Of a stretch of DNA of 59,781 nucleotides, positions 43,903 to 50,868 are shown one piece after another. The notes under the pieces are model-generated. The model searched no databases. It had not been told where the DNA came from and saw only the letters and a list, made by a program, of their open reading frames with translations. The stretch spans positions 1 to 59,781 of the forward strand of contig CAMUJF010000017.1 in NCBI GenBank assembly GCA_947089135.1, written 5' to 3'. The translations under genes were made by a program, and so were the position numbers. Position 1 is the stretch's first letter. The number at the start of each line of letters is the position of its first letter. Origin of the DNA: an uncultured Clostridia bacterium. GTDB taxonomy: Bacteria > Bacillota > Clostridia > Oscillospirales > Ruminococcaceae.

Positions 43903-44163
43903 GTGGAGGTTTTAAAGGTCTCGGCACGGTCTTTTCCGAATTCCGTTGCGGGAGCGATCGCAAGCGTCATGAAAGAGCAGGAAACCGTTGAGGTTCAGGC
44001 AGTAGGCGCAGGAGCGGCAAATCAGGCTATAAAAGCCATAGCAATTGCAAGAGGGTACTTAGCGCCTGTGGGAATAAATCTTGTTTGTTATCCGGCGTTT
44101 GCAAACGTTACGATCGACGGAGAGGTAAGAACTGCCATTCGTCTGATATGCGAAAAAAAATAA
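43903..44163 (+). CDS. spoVS: Stage V sporulation protein S
   Basis: The 86-residue protein is the highly conserved SpoVS: VLKVSARSFPNSVAGAIASV, VQAVGAGAANQAIKAIAIARGYLAP and a C-terminal TIDGEVRTAIRL. It belongs to the Alba-like fold and affects septation and spore coat formation in Bacillus, but it is also kept in non-sporulating relatives. The start is GTG at 43903 behind AGGAGGG. It has its own promoter. Confidence 0.97.
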   Translation: MEVLKVSARSFPNSVAGAIASVMKEQETVEVQAVGAGAANQAIKAIAIARGYLAPVGINLVCYPAFANVTIDGEVRTAIRLICEKK

Positions 44164-44211
44164 ACGCTGCCTGTAATATTAATCCCCTTCATTGAATTAT
44201 AGATAATCTCC

Positions 44212-44247
44212 CGGCACAAAACCGCATATATCAAAGTTTTTGTGCCG
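44212..44247 (+). terminator. Terminator of spoVS
   Basis: CGGCACAAAA (44212-44221) pairs with TTTTGTGCCG (44238-44247), followed by ATTTCTTG. Confidence 0.7.
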
Positions 44248-44302
44248 ATTTCTTGTCAATAATTCTAATATGGGGATTAGTATAAAAATTAAAAATCCAA
44301 AG

Positions 44303-44337
44303 AAAAAACGGTACGGAGAAAATCCGCACCGTTTTTT
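44303..44337. terminator. Bidirectional terminator
   Basis: AAAAAACGGTACGGA (44303-44317) pairs with TCCGCACCGTTTTTT (44323-44337) with one mismatch. The flanking A and T tracts let it end the minus-strand DUF4870-like gene and also plus-strand read-through. Confidence 0.8.
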
Positions 44338-44353
44338 GATTTAATCGTTTTGA

Positions 44354-44691
44354 TTACTTGATAAGCTCAATACTGCCAAGAATAGGAATGCCTTTTCTTG
44401 CGCCGCTGTTTGCGTTTACCGCATTTATAATGGCAAAAACAAGAGTTGCGATACCAATAACAGGTCCCGCTATCCAGCCAAGGATCGGAATGATAAGTAC
44501 AACGCCTGATGCAATATACATAAGCAGCAGAAGCAGTCCCTGGTTTGCAAAGTATCTCCGTATGCCGAATTCTGGCACGCAACCAGCGGCAGGAAGAAAA
44601 TGATAGGGAAAAATATCTGAAGTATCGCCGACAGCAAAACAATGGTCTTGTTCTGCTCAACATCGCTTTGGTCAAAATAAGTCTCGTTCAT
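44354..44691 (-). pseudogene. Frameshifted DUF4870/Tic20-like membrane protein
   Basis: Two overlapping frames together give one typical small membrane protein. The first (from the ATG at 44691, site GAAAGGGG) reads MNETYFDQSDVEQNKTIVLL...FFLPLVACQNSAY. The second continues RYFANQGLLLLLMYIASGVV...GIPILGSIELIK. The switch lies near 44552-44560. Together they match the DUF4870-type pattern (NK...L, R(Y/H)xANQG, closing IG-like segment). The length of 338 bases is one short of a multiple of three, as expected for a one-base deletion. It is either a recent pseudogene or a sequencing/assembly error. Confidence 0.8.
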
Positions 44692-44765
44692 AAAAATACC
44701 CCTTTCCCGGAACAATGTTCCGATCTGCCGTTCCCTGCGCCGCGGAGAACGGCAGCCTTGATTTT

Positions 44766-45929
44766 TTACTTGATAATCCTTACCTTTATAACGCTGTCAA
44801 CCGCTGCAAGCTTTTCGGCAATGCTGTCAGTAATGTCGCCCCCAGCGTCGATCATTGTGTAAGCATAGTCTTTCTTGGACTTGCTCACCATGTTCTCGAT
44901 ATTGATACCCGCGCTGCCGAATGCTGTTGTAAGCTGAGAAATTACCGCGGGAATATTTTTGTGCATTACGCAAACCTTTGTGCCTGCGGCATTCATCTCT
45001 GCGTCGGGATAGTTTACGGAATTCTTGATATTTCCGTTTTCAATGTAGTCGATAAGCTCCAGAGCAGCCATCATAGCGCAGTTGTCCTCGGACTCAGGAG
45101 TGGAAGCTCCAAGGTGAGGGATAGCGATAACGTTCTTAACTCCCAAAACCTCGTCGCAGGGGAAATCAACAACATATGCCGAAACCTTGCCGCTTTCGAG
45201 AGCCGCAATAATTGCCGCATTGTCAACAAGCTCGCCTCTTGCAAAGTTGAGTACGCGAACGCCGTCTTTCATAAGGGCGATAGTGTCCGCATTGATAGTA
45301 CCCTTTGTGTCCGCATTATAGGGAACATGGATAGTGATATAATCTGCAGCGGCATAAACGTCCTTAACGTCGGCGACCGCCTTTACAGCGGGGTTAAGTC
45401 CCAAAGCAGCCTTAACAGAAAGGTATGGATCGAAGCCAACAACTTTCATTCCGAGAGCAACAGCGGCGTTTGCAACAAGTACTCCGATAGCGCCAAGACC
45501 GATAATGCCAAGGGTTTTGCCCATTATTTCGGGACCCGCAAACTGGCTTTTACCCTTTTCCACCATTTTGCCGACCTCCGCGCCATTGCCCTTAAGGGTC
45601 TGCGCCCAAGCCATAGCCTCGGGAACTTTACGGGAGGAAATGAGAAGTCCCGCGATAACAAGCTCCTTAACAGCGTTTGCGTTTGCGCCGGGAGTGTTGA
45701 AAACAACGATACCCTGCTCCGCGCACTTGTCAACGGGGATATTGTTTACGCCTGCGCCCGCACGAGCGATAGCAAGCAGATTGGGAGCAAACTCCATATC
45801 GTGCATTGCTGCGGAACGAACCATTATCGCGTCGGGATTCTGCACCTCATCTGCGATGTTGTATTTTGCAGCATCAAAATTATCGGTACCGTACTTTGAA
45901 ATTTTGTTCAGCGTTTGTATATTGAACAT
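44766..45929 (-). CDS. serA: D-3-phosphoglycerate dehydrogenase
   Basis: The 387-residue NAD enzyme performs the first step of serine synthesis. Substrate-domain motifs ARAGAGVNNIPVDKC and VFNTPGANANAVKELV, the NAD-binding GIIGLGAIG, and the catalytic Arg in FARGELVDN with His in IPHLGASTPESEDNCA are all present. A C-terminal ACT domain of about 70 residues (VCVMHKNIPAVISQLTTAFG) should mediate serine feedback. The ATG at 45929 is preferred over a TTG three codons upstream. It is the last gene of a serC-DUF6440-small ORF-serA operon. Confidence 0.96.
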   Translation of the reverse strand: MFNIQTLNKISKYGTDNFDAAKYNIADEVQNPDAIMVRSAAMHDMEFAPNLLAIARAGAGVNNIPVDKCAEQGIVVFNTPGANANAVKELVIAGLLISSRKVPEAMAWAQTLKGNGAEVGKMVEKGKSQFAGPEIMGKTLGIIGLGAIGVLVANAAVALGMKVVGFDPYLSVKAALGLNPAVKAVADVKDVYAAADYITIHVPYNADTKGTINADTIALMKDGVRVLNFARGELVDNAAIIAALESGKVSAYVVDFPCDEVLGVKNVIAIPHLGASTPESEDNCAMMAALELIDYIENGNIKNSVNYPDAEMNAAGTKVCVMHKNIPAVISQLTTAFGSAGINIENMVSKSKKDYAYTMIDAGGDITDSIAEKLAAVDSVIKVRIIK

Positions 45930-45952
45930 TTCTATCAACCTACTTTCAAAAA

Positions 45953-46078
45953 TTATTTTTCGTCTCTATTGTCTCTGTCCGATGAACCTTTGTCTATCCT
46001 TTTTATGGCATTTTCAAGAATTTCTGCCGCTTTGTCGGAATTACCGCTTTTCAGTAGTGCAACTATAAGTTCAAACAT
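45953..46078 (-). CDS. Small 41-aa ORF in the serine operon
   Basis: The frame encodes MFELIVALLKSGNSDKAAEI followed by LENAIKRIDKG and a charged tail. It has no ribosome site of its own. Its ATG overlaps, as TAATG, the stop of a 7-codon ORF (MSNQEYA) that starts just upstream behind AAAGG. The two may be translationally coupled, or they may be one protein split by a frameshift. The amphipathic pattern and size resemble the 44-aa protein at 34372. It ends 24 bases before serA. Confidence 0.5.
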   Translation of the reverse strand: MFELIVALLKSGNSDKAAEILENAIKRIDKGSSDRDNRDEK

Positions 46079-46136
46079 TATGCATATTCTTGATTAGACA
46101 TTTTAATATTACCTTTCAAAAATAGAAACTTAAACC

Positions 46137-46331
46137 TTATTCCTCAACCTTAAAGCCAACGTTGTTGGGGTCGGTAATAACAGGCTTTCCGTCGGCGTCA
46201 AGCATAGGAGTGAGACCGCCCGAATAACCGTGCTCACGCCAAAGATAATTTACGCCCGTTTCGGTGTCCACCCAAATCTCAATGACACTCATAACTCCCT
46301 GAGTGTATATTTTTTTAAATCTTTCAGCCAA
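46137..46331 (-). CDS. DUF6440 family small protein
   Basis: The 64-residue protein starts at a TTG (46331) behind AGAGGTG; longer upstream frames lack a site. It reads ERFKKIYTQGVMSVIEIWVD and TETGVNYLWREHGYSGGLTP, then MLDADGKPVI, the characteristic DUF6440 sequence of an 'ivD..TGV.Yl......GGltpLld..GkP' mini-domain. Function is unknown. Here it is embedded in the serine operon between serC and serA. Confidence 0.8.
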   Translation of the reverse strand: MAERFKKIYTQGVMSVIEIWVDTETGVNYLWREHGYSGGLTPMLDADGKPVITDPNNVGFKVEE

Positions 46332-46431
46332 TTTAAACACCTCTTCAAAAAACTTGCCCGCCCCTTGATAGGGGCTTGACACAGTTAATGTATTCCAATA
46401 TTTAACGGCGGGGTAGAACAAGGGTCAAGGC

Positions 46432-47517
46432 TCAGCCTTGGTTTTCGGCTTCAAATTTCTTCATAAATTCAACAAGCTTTTCAACGCCCTCGATAGGCAT
46501 AGCATTGTAAATGGACGCTCTCATACCGCCAACGGTGCGGTGTCCCTTAAGGTTCTCAAAGCCCGCAGCTTTAGCTTCCTTGACGAACTTAGCGTCAAGC
46601 TCCTCGTTGCCTGTAACGAAAGGTACGTTCATAAGGCTGCGGTCTTTCTTTTCAACAGTACCTTTGAAAAGCTTGCTCTGATCGAGGAAATCGTACAGAA
46701 TAGCAGCCTTTTTCTCGTTATGCTTCTTCATAGCCTCAAGACCGCCCATTTTCTTTATCCACTTGAACACCTTGCCGCAGATGTAGATACCGTAGCAGGG
46801 AGGCGTGTTGTAAAGGCTGTCGTTGTCCGCCTGAGTTTTCCATTTCAGCATGGTGGGAGTGCCGGGGAGAACGTCGTCTCTGATGAGGTCTTCGCGGATA
46901 ATAGCGATAACAACGCCCGCGGGACCGATATTCTTCTGAACGCCGCCGTAGATAACGCCGTACTTTGTAACGTCAACAGGCTCGGAAAGGAAGCATGAGG
47001 AAACGTCCGCAACCAGGTCTTTACCCTTTGTATCGGGGAGCTGCCAGAACTTTGTACCGTAAATGGTATTGTTCTCGCAGATGTAAACATAATCAGCGTC
47101 CTCTGGGATAGCGAGGTCGGAGCAGTCGGGGATATAGGAGAAGGTCTTGTCGGCAGAGGACGCAACATCCACAGCCTCGCCGTACAGCTTAGCCTCCTGA
47201 AAAGCTTTCTTAGCCCACTGACCTGTGATTATGTAGGCAGCTTTCTTATTTTTCATAAGGTTCATGGGAACAGCCGCAAACTGCTGAGAAGCTCCGCCCT
47301 GAAGAAACAGCACCTTATAGTTATCGGGAATATTCATAAGTTCGCGGATATCCTTTTCCGCGTCCTTGATTATCTCGTCGTAAGCCTTGGAACGGTGGGA
47401 CATCTCCATAACGGACATACCGGTTCCCTTATAGTCGAGCATTTCCTCAGCCGCTTCTTTAAGAACTTCCTCGGGAAGAACGGCGGGACCCGCGCTGAAA
47501 TTATAAACTCTGGACAT
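46432..47517 (-). CDS. serC: Phosphoserine aminotransferase
   Basis: The 361-residue PLP enzyme makes phosphoserine from 3-phosphohydroxypyruvate and glutamate. Diagnostic segments are YNFSAGPAVLPEEVLKEAAE, MSVMEMSHRSKAYD, FLQGGASQQFAAVPMNL and the PLP lysine in YGGVQKNIGPAG; the C-terminus has GHRTVGGMRASIYNAMP. The ATG at 47517 follows GGAGG; an ATG-proximal longer frame is not needed. It is first in the operon behind a consensus promoter. The stop codon lies within a CAAGGC-TGA-GCCTTG palindrome. Confidence 0.97.
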   Translation of the reverse strand: MSRVYNFSAGPAVLPEEVLKEAAEEMLDYKGTGMSVMEMSHRSKAYDEIIKDAEKDIRELMNIPDNYKVLFLQGGASQQFAAVPMNLMKNKKAAYIITGQWAKKAFQEAKLYGEAVDVASSADKTFSYIPDCSDLAIPEDADYVYICENNTIYGTKFWQLPDTKGKDLVADVSSCFLSEPVDVTKYGVIYGGVQKNIGPAGVVIAIIREDLIRDDVLPGTPTMLKWKTQADNDSLYNTPPCYGIYICGKVFKWIKKMGGLEAMKKHNEKKAAILYDFLDQSKLFKGTVEKKDRSLMNVPFVTGNEELDAKFVKEAKAAGFENLKGHRTVGGMRASIYNAMPIEGVEKLVEFMKKFEAENQG

Positions 47518-47562
47518 TGTAAAGACCTCCAAAAAAGTATTGAAAAATAATTATACGATTTA

Positions 47563-47591
47563 ATTATACCATTCGATCCCATAAATGTCAA
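47563..47591 (-). promoter_or_regulatory. Promoter of the serC-serA operon
   Basis: TTGACA (47586-47591) and TATAAT (47563-47568) on the minus strand with 17-base spacing and a TGG extended -10. The remaining divergent region to 47865 shows no gene and no clear tspO promoter. Confidence 0.88.
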
Positions 47592-47865
47592 TACGGGATA
47601 CTATTAAATTTTACAAAATTATGAAAAGATATAATTTTGTGCAATAAATTTATGTTTAGCGGGTAAATCCCCGCTGGCGATTTCACTATATGTGCAAAGA
47701 ATCAAACACCTGCATAATACCGACCATTTAAAATGTTACATATTTTTGAACCGTGCCCGCATATTTATAAATAACCGCCGCCAAAATGCAGACATAATAT
47801 TTCCGCGGCTGCCGCCCCGACTTCTTTACTAAAACCACAAAACTCAGAAAGGAATCAGCACATTT

Positions 47866-48345
47866 ATGAAATCCCAAAAAAGTATAACGACAATGCTTAT
47901 ATTCATTGTATCCGCGGAGCTTGCGGGAGTACTGTCCGCGCTTCTGTCCGGGGGAATGAGCGGCTTTTTCGCAAAATACGAGCCGCCTCCGTTTCTTCCT
48001 CCCCCTATAGTGTTTCCGATAGTATGGACTGTTCTGTACGCTTTAATGGGACTGTCCGCGTACCTTGTGTATTCCTCGGACGCGGACGGCGATGCGATAA
48101 ACCGAGCCATGAAATTGTACGTCATACAGCTTATCGTTAATTTTTCCTGGAGCATTATTTTCTTCCGCTTTGAAATGATATGGCTTGCGGCGGCTGTTAT
48201 CCTGCTGCTTATCGTACTTGTTGCCGCAATGACGATAAGCTTTAAAAGAATCTGCCCTGCCGCGGGTTATATGAACATACCCTACCTTGTCTGGCTGATA
48301 ATCGCATTCTATCTGAATATTGCAACAGCAATTGTAAACAGATGA
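47866..48345 (+). CDS. tspO: TspO/MBR family protein
   Basis: The 159-residue membrane protein has five hydrophobic helices. It shows the family hallmarks EPPPFLPPPIVFPIVWTVLYALMG (Pro-rich loop and FPxVWTxLY), NFSWSIIFF and YLVWLIIAFYLN. TspO proteins bind tetrapyrroles or cholesterol and are linked to stress; the role in anaerobes is unclear. It is transcribed alone and followed by a terminator. Confidence 0.95.
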   Translation: MKSQKSITTMLIFIVSAELAGVLSALLSGGMSGFFAKYEPPPFLPPPIVFPIVWTVLYALMGLSAYLVYSSDADGDAINRAMKLYVIQLIVNFSWSIIFFRFEMIWLAAAVILLLIVLVAAMTISFKRICPAAGYMNIPYLVWLIIAFYLNIATAIVNR

Positions 48346-48361
48346 CCGCAACAAAATACAA

Positions 48362-48385
48362 AAAGGCTGCAGCTGCGCAGCCTTT
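48362..48385 (+). terminator. Terminator of tspO
   Basis: AAAGGCTGC (48362-48370) pairs with GCAGCCTTT (48377-48385), followed by CTCTTTTTG. Confidence 0.85.
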
Positions 48386-48389
48386 CTCT

Positions 48390-48503
48390 TTTTGTCATAG
48401 TCCTATAGTAAATATCTATCTGCTGTACCCTGTGTCCGCTTGACCTGTCGGAAACATAGACTGCACTCCGCTCAATCAATTCGTGCATAATTTCGTGAGT
48501 ATC
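48390..48503 (-). pseudogene. Fossil of a serine-recombinase C-terminus (DUF4368-like)
   Basis: On the minus strand about 36 codons read HEIMHELIERSAVYVSDRSS then GHRVQQIDIYYRTMTK. This resembles the end of large serine recombinases of conjugative elements (DUF4368: '...LIdrIeVh.......R.Q.vdIyYrF'). Nothing recombinase-like precedes it, so it is a short remnant. It borders the promoter of the truncated antitoxin gene. The family match is by eye. Confidence 0.5.
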
Positions 48504-48561
48504 ACAGCTGCAACGGTACGCTGATAAAAAATTTGCAGCTGTAAGCTGTATATAAATTATA

Positions 48562-48590
48562 TTGACATTTACTTTACAATGTGGTATAGT
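48562..48590 (+). promoter_or_regulatory. Promoter of the truncated antitoxin gene
   Basis: TTGACA (48562-48567) and TATAGT (48585-48590), 17 bases apart, with a TGG extended -10. The transcription start falls about 13 bases before the ATG. Confidence 0.85.
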
Positions 48591-48609
48591 AACCGCATGA
48601 GATGTTTTT

Positions 48610-48762
48610 ATGGCACAAATAAGCTTGCGTATTGATGACGACGTTAAAAGAGCAGCCGAACTCGTTAGTGAGGATATCGGCATAACCATGTCGGCGGCTA
48701 TCAATATCTACCTTAAAAAAATGGGAAGAGAAAAGCGGATACCATTTGAGCTTACTGCTGGG
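48610..48762 (+). pseudogene. RelB/DinJ-type antitoxin, truncated by repeat A
   Basis: The first 51 codons read MAQISLRIDDDVKRAAELVS, then EDIGITMSAAINIYLKKM and EKRIPFELTA. This is the N-terminal ribbon-helix-helix of the RelB/DinJ antitoxin family. After codon 51 the frame enters the multi-hairpin repeat and ends about 30 codons later. The C-terminal toxin-binding half and any RelE/YafQ-type toxin gene are missing. The promoter is intact, so an operator-binding fragment could still be made. Confidence 0.8.
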
Positions 48763-49031
48763 ATTAGGGGAACGCCCTGCGATAGAGGGCGTTCCCCTCT
48801 TGAAAACAATCCTGTGGATTGTTTTCAATTCACCCCTTTGCGGAGCTCTTAAACGATAGGGAATTTCGCGCTTCTGCGGGGACTCATTCTGCGAATGAGT
48901 TTGCGCCCAAAGGGCTCTGCCCTTTGGAATCCCATTCATAGAATGGGTTAAGCAGACCTTGAAAGGCTGGCGAACTTTTTAGTCGCGGTTTCGCCGCTTA
49001 ATGTGTCATGATAATTTTATGGATTGCTATA
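48763..49031 (+). repeat. MITE-like multi-hairpin repeat, copy A
   Basis: The 269-base copy is homologous to that at 55052-55311. Modules: GGGGAACGCCC/GGGCGTTCCCC, TTGAAAACAATCC-TGT-GGATTGTTTTCAA, spacer TTCACCCCTTTGCGGAGCTC, an extra ACTCATT-CTGCG-AATGAGT hairpin, CCAAAGGGC-TCT-GCCCTTTGG, CCCATTC/GAATGGG and a CTTGAAAGGCTGGCGAAC segment. The right end is the 20-base terminal sequence TAATTTTATGGATTGCTATA (49012-49031). The left terminal repeat is absent: the copy begins at ATTAGGGG inside the antitoxin gene. Confidence 0.88.
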
Positions 49032-49085
49032 ATCAAGGTCAGACAGTAACTGAGACCTTAGAAAAATTTGAAAAAGAGTGAAAAA

Positions 49086-49757
49086 ATGTACCGAGTATTT
49101 ATTGCCGAGGACGACGGCGGTATCGCGGGCGCGCTGGAAAAACACCTGAAAAACTGGGGCATGAACGTGCACTGCGCCGACGATTTTCAAAATGTAGCAG
49201 GCGAATTTGCCGAGTTTTCGCCCCATATCGTCCTGCTTGATATTTCTCTGCCGTTTTATAACGGCTTTTACTGGTGCGGCGAGATAAGAAAGCTTTCAAG
49301 CGTGCCTATCGTTTTTATTTCTTCCGCCTCCGACAACATGAACATCGTCATGGCAATGAACATGGGCGGCGACGACTTTATCGCAAAGCCCTTTGCCATT
49401 GATGTGCTAATAGCAAAGGTACAGGCGCTGCTTCGTCGTACGTACGACTTCGGCGGCGCGTCGGGGCTTATTGAGCATAAGGGCGCGGCTCTCAATACTG
49501 CCGACACAATACTCACCTACAAGGGCGAAAAGATAGACCTGACTAAAAATGAATACAGAATACTCCGGCTTCTTATGGAAAACAAGGGGAAAATCGTCAG
49601 CCGCGAAAGCCTTATGAACTACCTATGGCAGACCGACAGCTACGTGGACGAAAATACCCTGACTGTAAACGTCACCCGTCTTCGCAAAAAGCTTGAAGGC
49701 GCGGGGCTTGAAAATTTTATCGCAACAAAAGTCGGAATGGGGTATATCATAGAATGA
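49086..49757 (+). CDS. BceR-type response regulator (OmpR family)
   Basis: The 223-residue protein has a receiver domain with the acidic pocket (EDD), phospho-acceptor Asp52 in LLDISLPFYNG, and the IAKPF lysine, then an OmpR-type winged helix (TKNEYRILRLLMENKGKIVSRE...TLTVNVTRLRKKLE). The sequence and the neighbours (intramembrane-sensing kinase, ABC ATPase, FtsX-type permease) make it a BceR-like regulator of antimicrobial-peptide resistance. The ATG at 49086 is used; a TTG six codons earlier is less likely. It overlaps the kinase start by 4 bases. Confidence 0.93.
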   Translation: MYRVFIAEDDGGIAGALEKHLKNWGMNVHCADDFQNVAGEFAEFSPHIVLLDISLPFYNGFYWCGEIRKLSSVPIVFISSASDNMNIVMAMNMGGDDFIAKPFAIDVLIAKVQALLRRTYDFGGASGLIEHKGAALNTADTILTYKGEKIDLTKNEYRILRLLMENKGKIVSRESLMNYLWQTDSYVDENTLTVNVTRLRKKLEGAGLENFIATKVGMGYIIE

Positions 49758-50743
49758 AAATGTTTTTTGAGTACTTGCTGTCCCACAAAAAATCCATAAC
49801 GCTTTGGGCGGCGTTTGCGGTTGTGTTTGCGGCGGTTTTTCAGCTGTACGGGCTGCCTGCCGCGGCAGTGCTTTACGGTGTGCTTATCTGCTCTTTTATA
49901 GGTACTATCTGCCTTGCAGTCGATTACCGCAGCTATCGCGAAAGACGAATAACACTTAAACGCCTTCTGAACGAGATAACCGTTACAACGGACAACCTGC
50001 CCCCTCCCCGAACTGCTTTGGAGGAAGAGTACCAAGACCTTATAAATACCCTGTTCAGCTTCAAGCAGGCTCTTGCCAACGAAATGCTTGAAAAATACGC
50101 CGATATGGCGGATTACTACACCCTTTGGGCGCACCAGATAAAGACCCCCATTACCGCAATGCGCCTTAATTTGCAGGGCAGCGAAGTACCCCAAAGCCGC
50201 GAGCTTACCGAGGACCTGCAGCGCATAGAGCAGTACGTTGAAATGGTACTCTGTTATCTTCGGCTTGACAGCGAAACTACGGACTTCCTCATAAAAAAAT
50301 ACGACCTTGACGGCATTATCAGGCAAGCGGTGAGGAATTTTTCCTCGCAGTTTATCCGCCGCAGAATAAAGCTTGTTTACGAGCCTGTGGGAGTAACTGT
50401 ACTCACCGACGAAAAATGGCTGCTGTTCGTTTTGGAACAGGTTTTGTCCAACGCGCTGAAGTACACAAGGTCGGGCGAGATAGAAATAGCTTTGGAGGAG
50501 CCGAAAACAGTCCGTATACGCGACACGGGCATAGGTATTGCCTCCGAGGATATCAGCCGTATTTTTGAAAAGGGGTACACGGGCTGCAACGGCAGAACGG
50601 ACAAAAAAGCCAGCGGCATAGGACTTTACCTTTGCAGCCGTATATGCGGCAGACTGGGGCACAAGATCTCCGCAGAATCAAGGATAGGGGAGGGTACGAT
50701 AATAAGGATAGACCTGTCCGAGGCGCGGGTGGAGATAGAGTAA
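49754..50743 (+). CDS. BceS-type intramembrane-sensing histidine kinase
   Basis: The 329-residue kinase has two close N-terminal membrane helices (about 15-35 and 37-58) with almost no extracellular loop, which is characteristic of kinases that sense through a partner BceAB transporter. The phospho-acceptor His127 lies in WAHQIKTPITAM. The ATPase domain has the N box (EQVLSNALKYT), G1 (IRDTGIGIASED) and G2 (KKASGIGLYL). Its start overlaps the regulator gene (ATGA). Confidence 0.94.
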   Translation: MKMFFEYLLSHKKSITLWAAFAVVFAAVFQLYGLPAAAVLYGVLICSFIGTICLAVDYRSYRERRITLKRLLNEITVTTDNLPPPRTALEEEYQDLINTLFSFKQALANEMLEKYADMADYYTLWAHQIKTPITAMRLNLQGSEVPQSRELTEDLQRIEQYVEMVLCYLRLDSETTDFLIKKYDLDGIIRQAVRNFSSQFIRRRIKLVYEPVGVTVLTDEKWLLFVLEQVLSNALKYTRSGEIEIALEEPKTVRIRDTGIGIASEDISRIFEKGYTGCNGRTDKKASGIGLYLCSRICGRLGHKISAESRIGEGTIIRIDLSEARVEIE

Positions 50744-50764
50744 TGTTACAATATTGTAAGATTA

Positions 50765-50808
50765 AAAGGGAAAATGTAAGCCAAATCTATGGCGGACATT
50801 TTCCCTTT
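50765..50808 (+). promoter_or_regulatory. 13-bp inverted repeat before bceA, possible operator or attenuator
   Basis: AAAGGGAAAATGT (50765-50777) and ACATTTTCCCTTT (50796-50808) form a perfect inverted repeat with an 18-base gap. It is immediately followed by a TATAAT at 50812-50817. No good -35 element is present, as expected for an activator-dependent promoter. It may be the binding site of the BceR-type regulator, or an RNA hairpin between the kinase and ATPase genes. Confidence 0.6.
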
Positions 50809-50868
50809 GCGGTATAATAATTACAGAATTGCTTCAGCAATACAGAAACATATTTTGGAGGAATTTTT

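Noticed and set aside
44715..45899. 394-residue open frame opposite serA
   Set aside because: Shadow frame covering the serA reading frame almost exactly.
44766..47517. T-box or SAM-type riboswitch before the serine operon
   Set aside because: The leader between promoter and serC is only about 40 bases, too short for a riboswitch.
48763..48852. C-terminal 30 residues of the truncated antitoxin frame
   Set aside because: They are read from the repeat sequence and do not continue the antitoxin family.
48763..49031. CRISPR-like or direct-repeat array at 48.8-49.0 kb
   Set aside because: The repeated units are different inverted repeats, not regularly spaced identical direct repeats with spacers, and no cas gene is nearby.
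49019..49081. 20-codon ORF starting in the right end of repeat A
   Set aside because: The ATG comes from the terminal repeat itself, there is no ribosome site, and the peptide matches nothing; it may simply be the leader of the response-regulator gene.
49640..50662. 340-residue open frame opposite the BceS-like kinase
   Set aside because: Shadow frame of a kinase with clear H, N and G boxes; no Shine-Dalgarno site.
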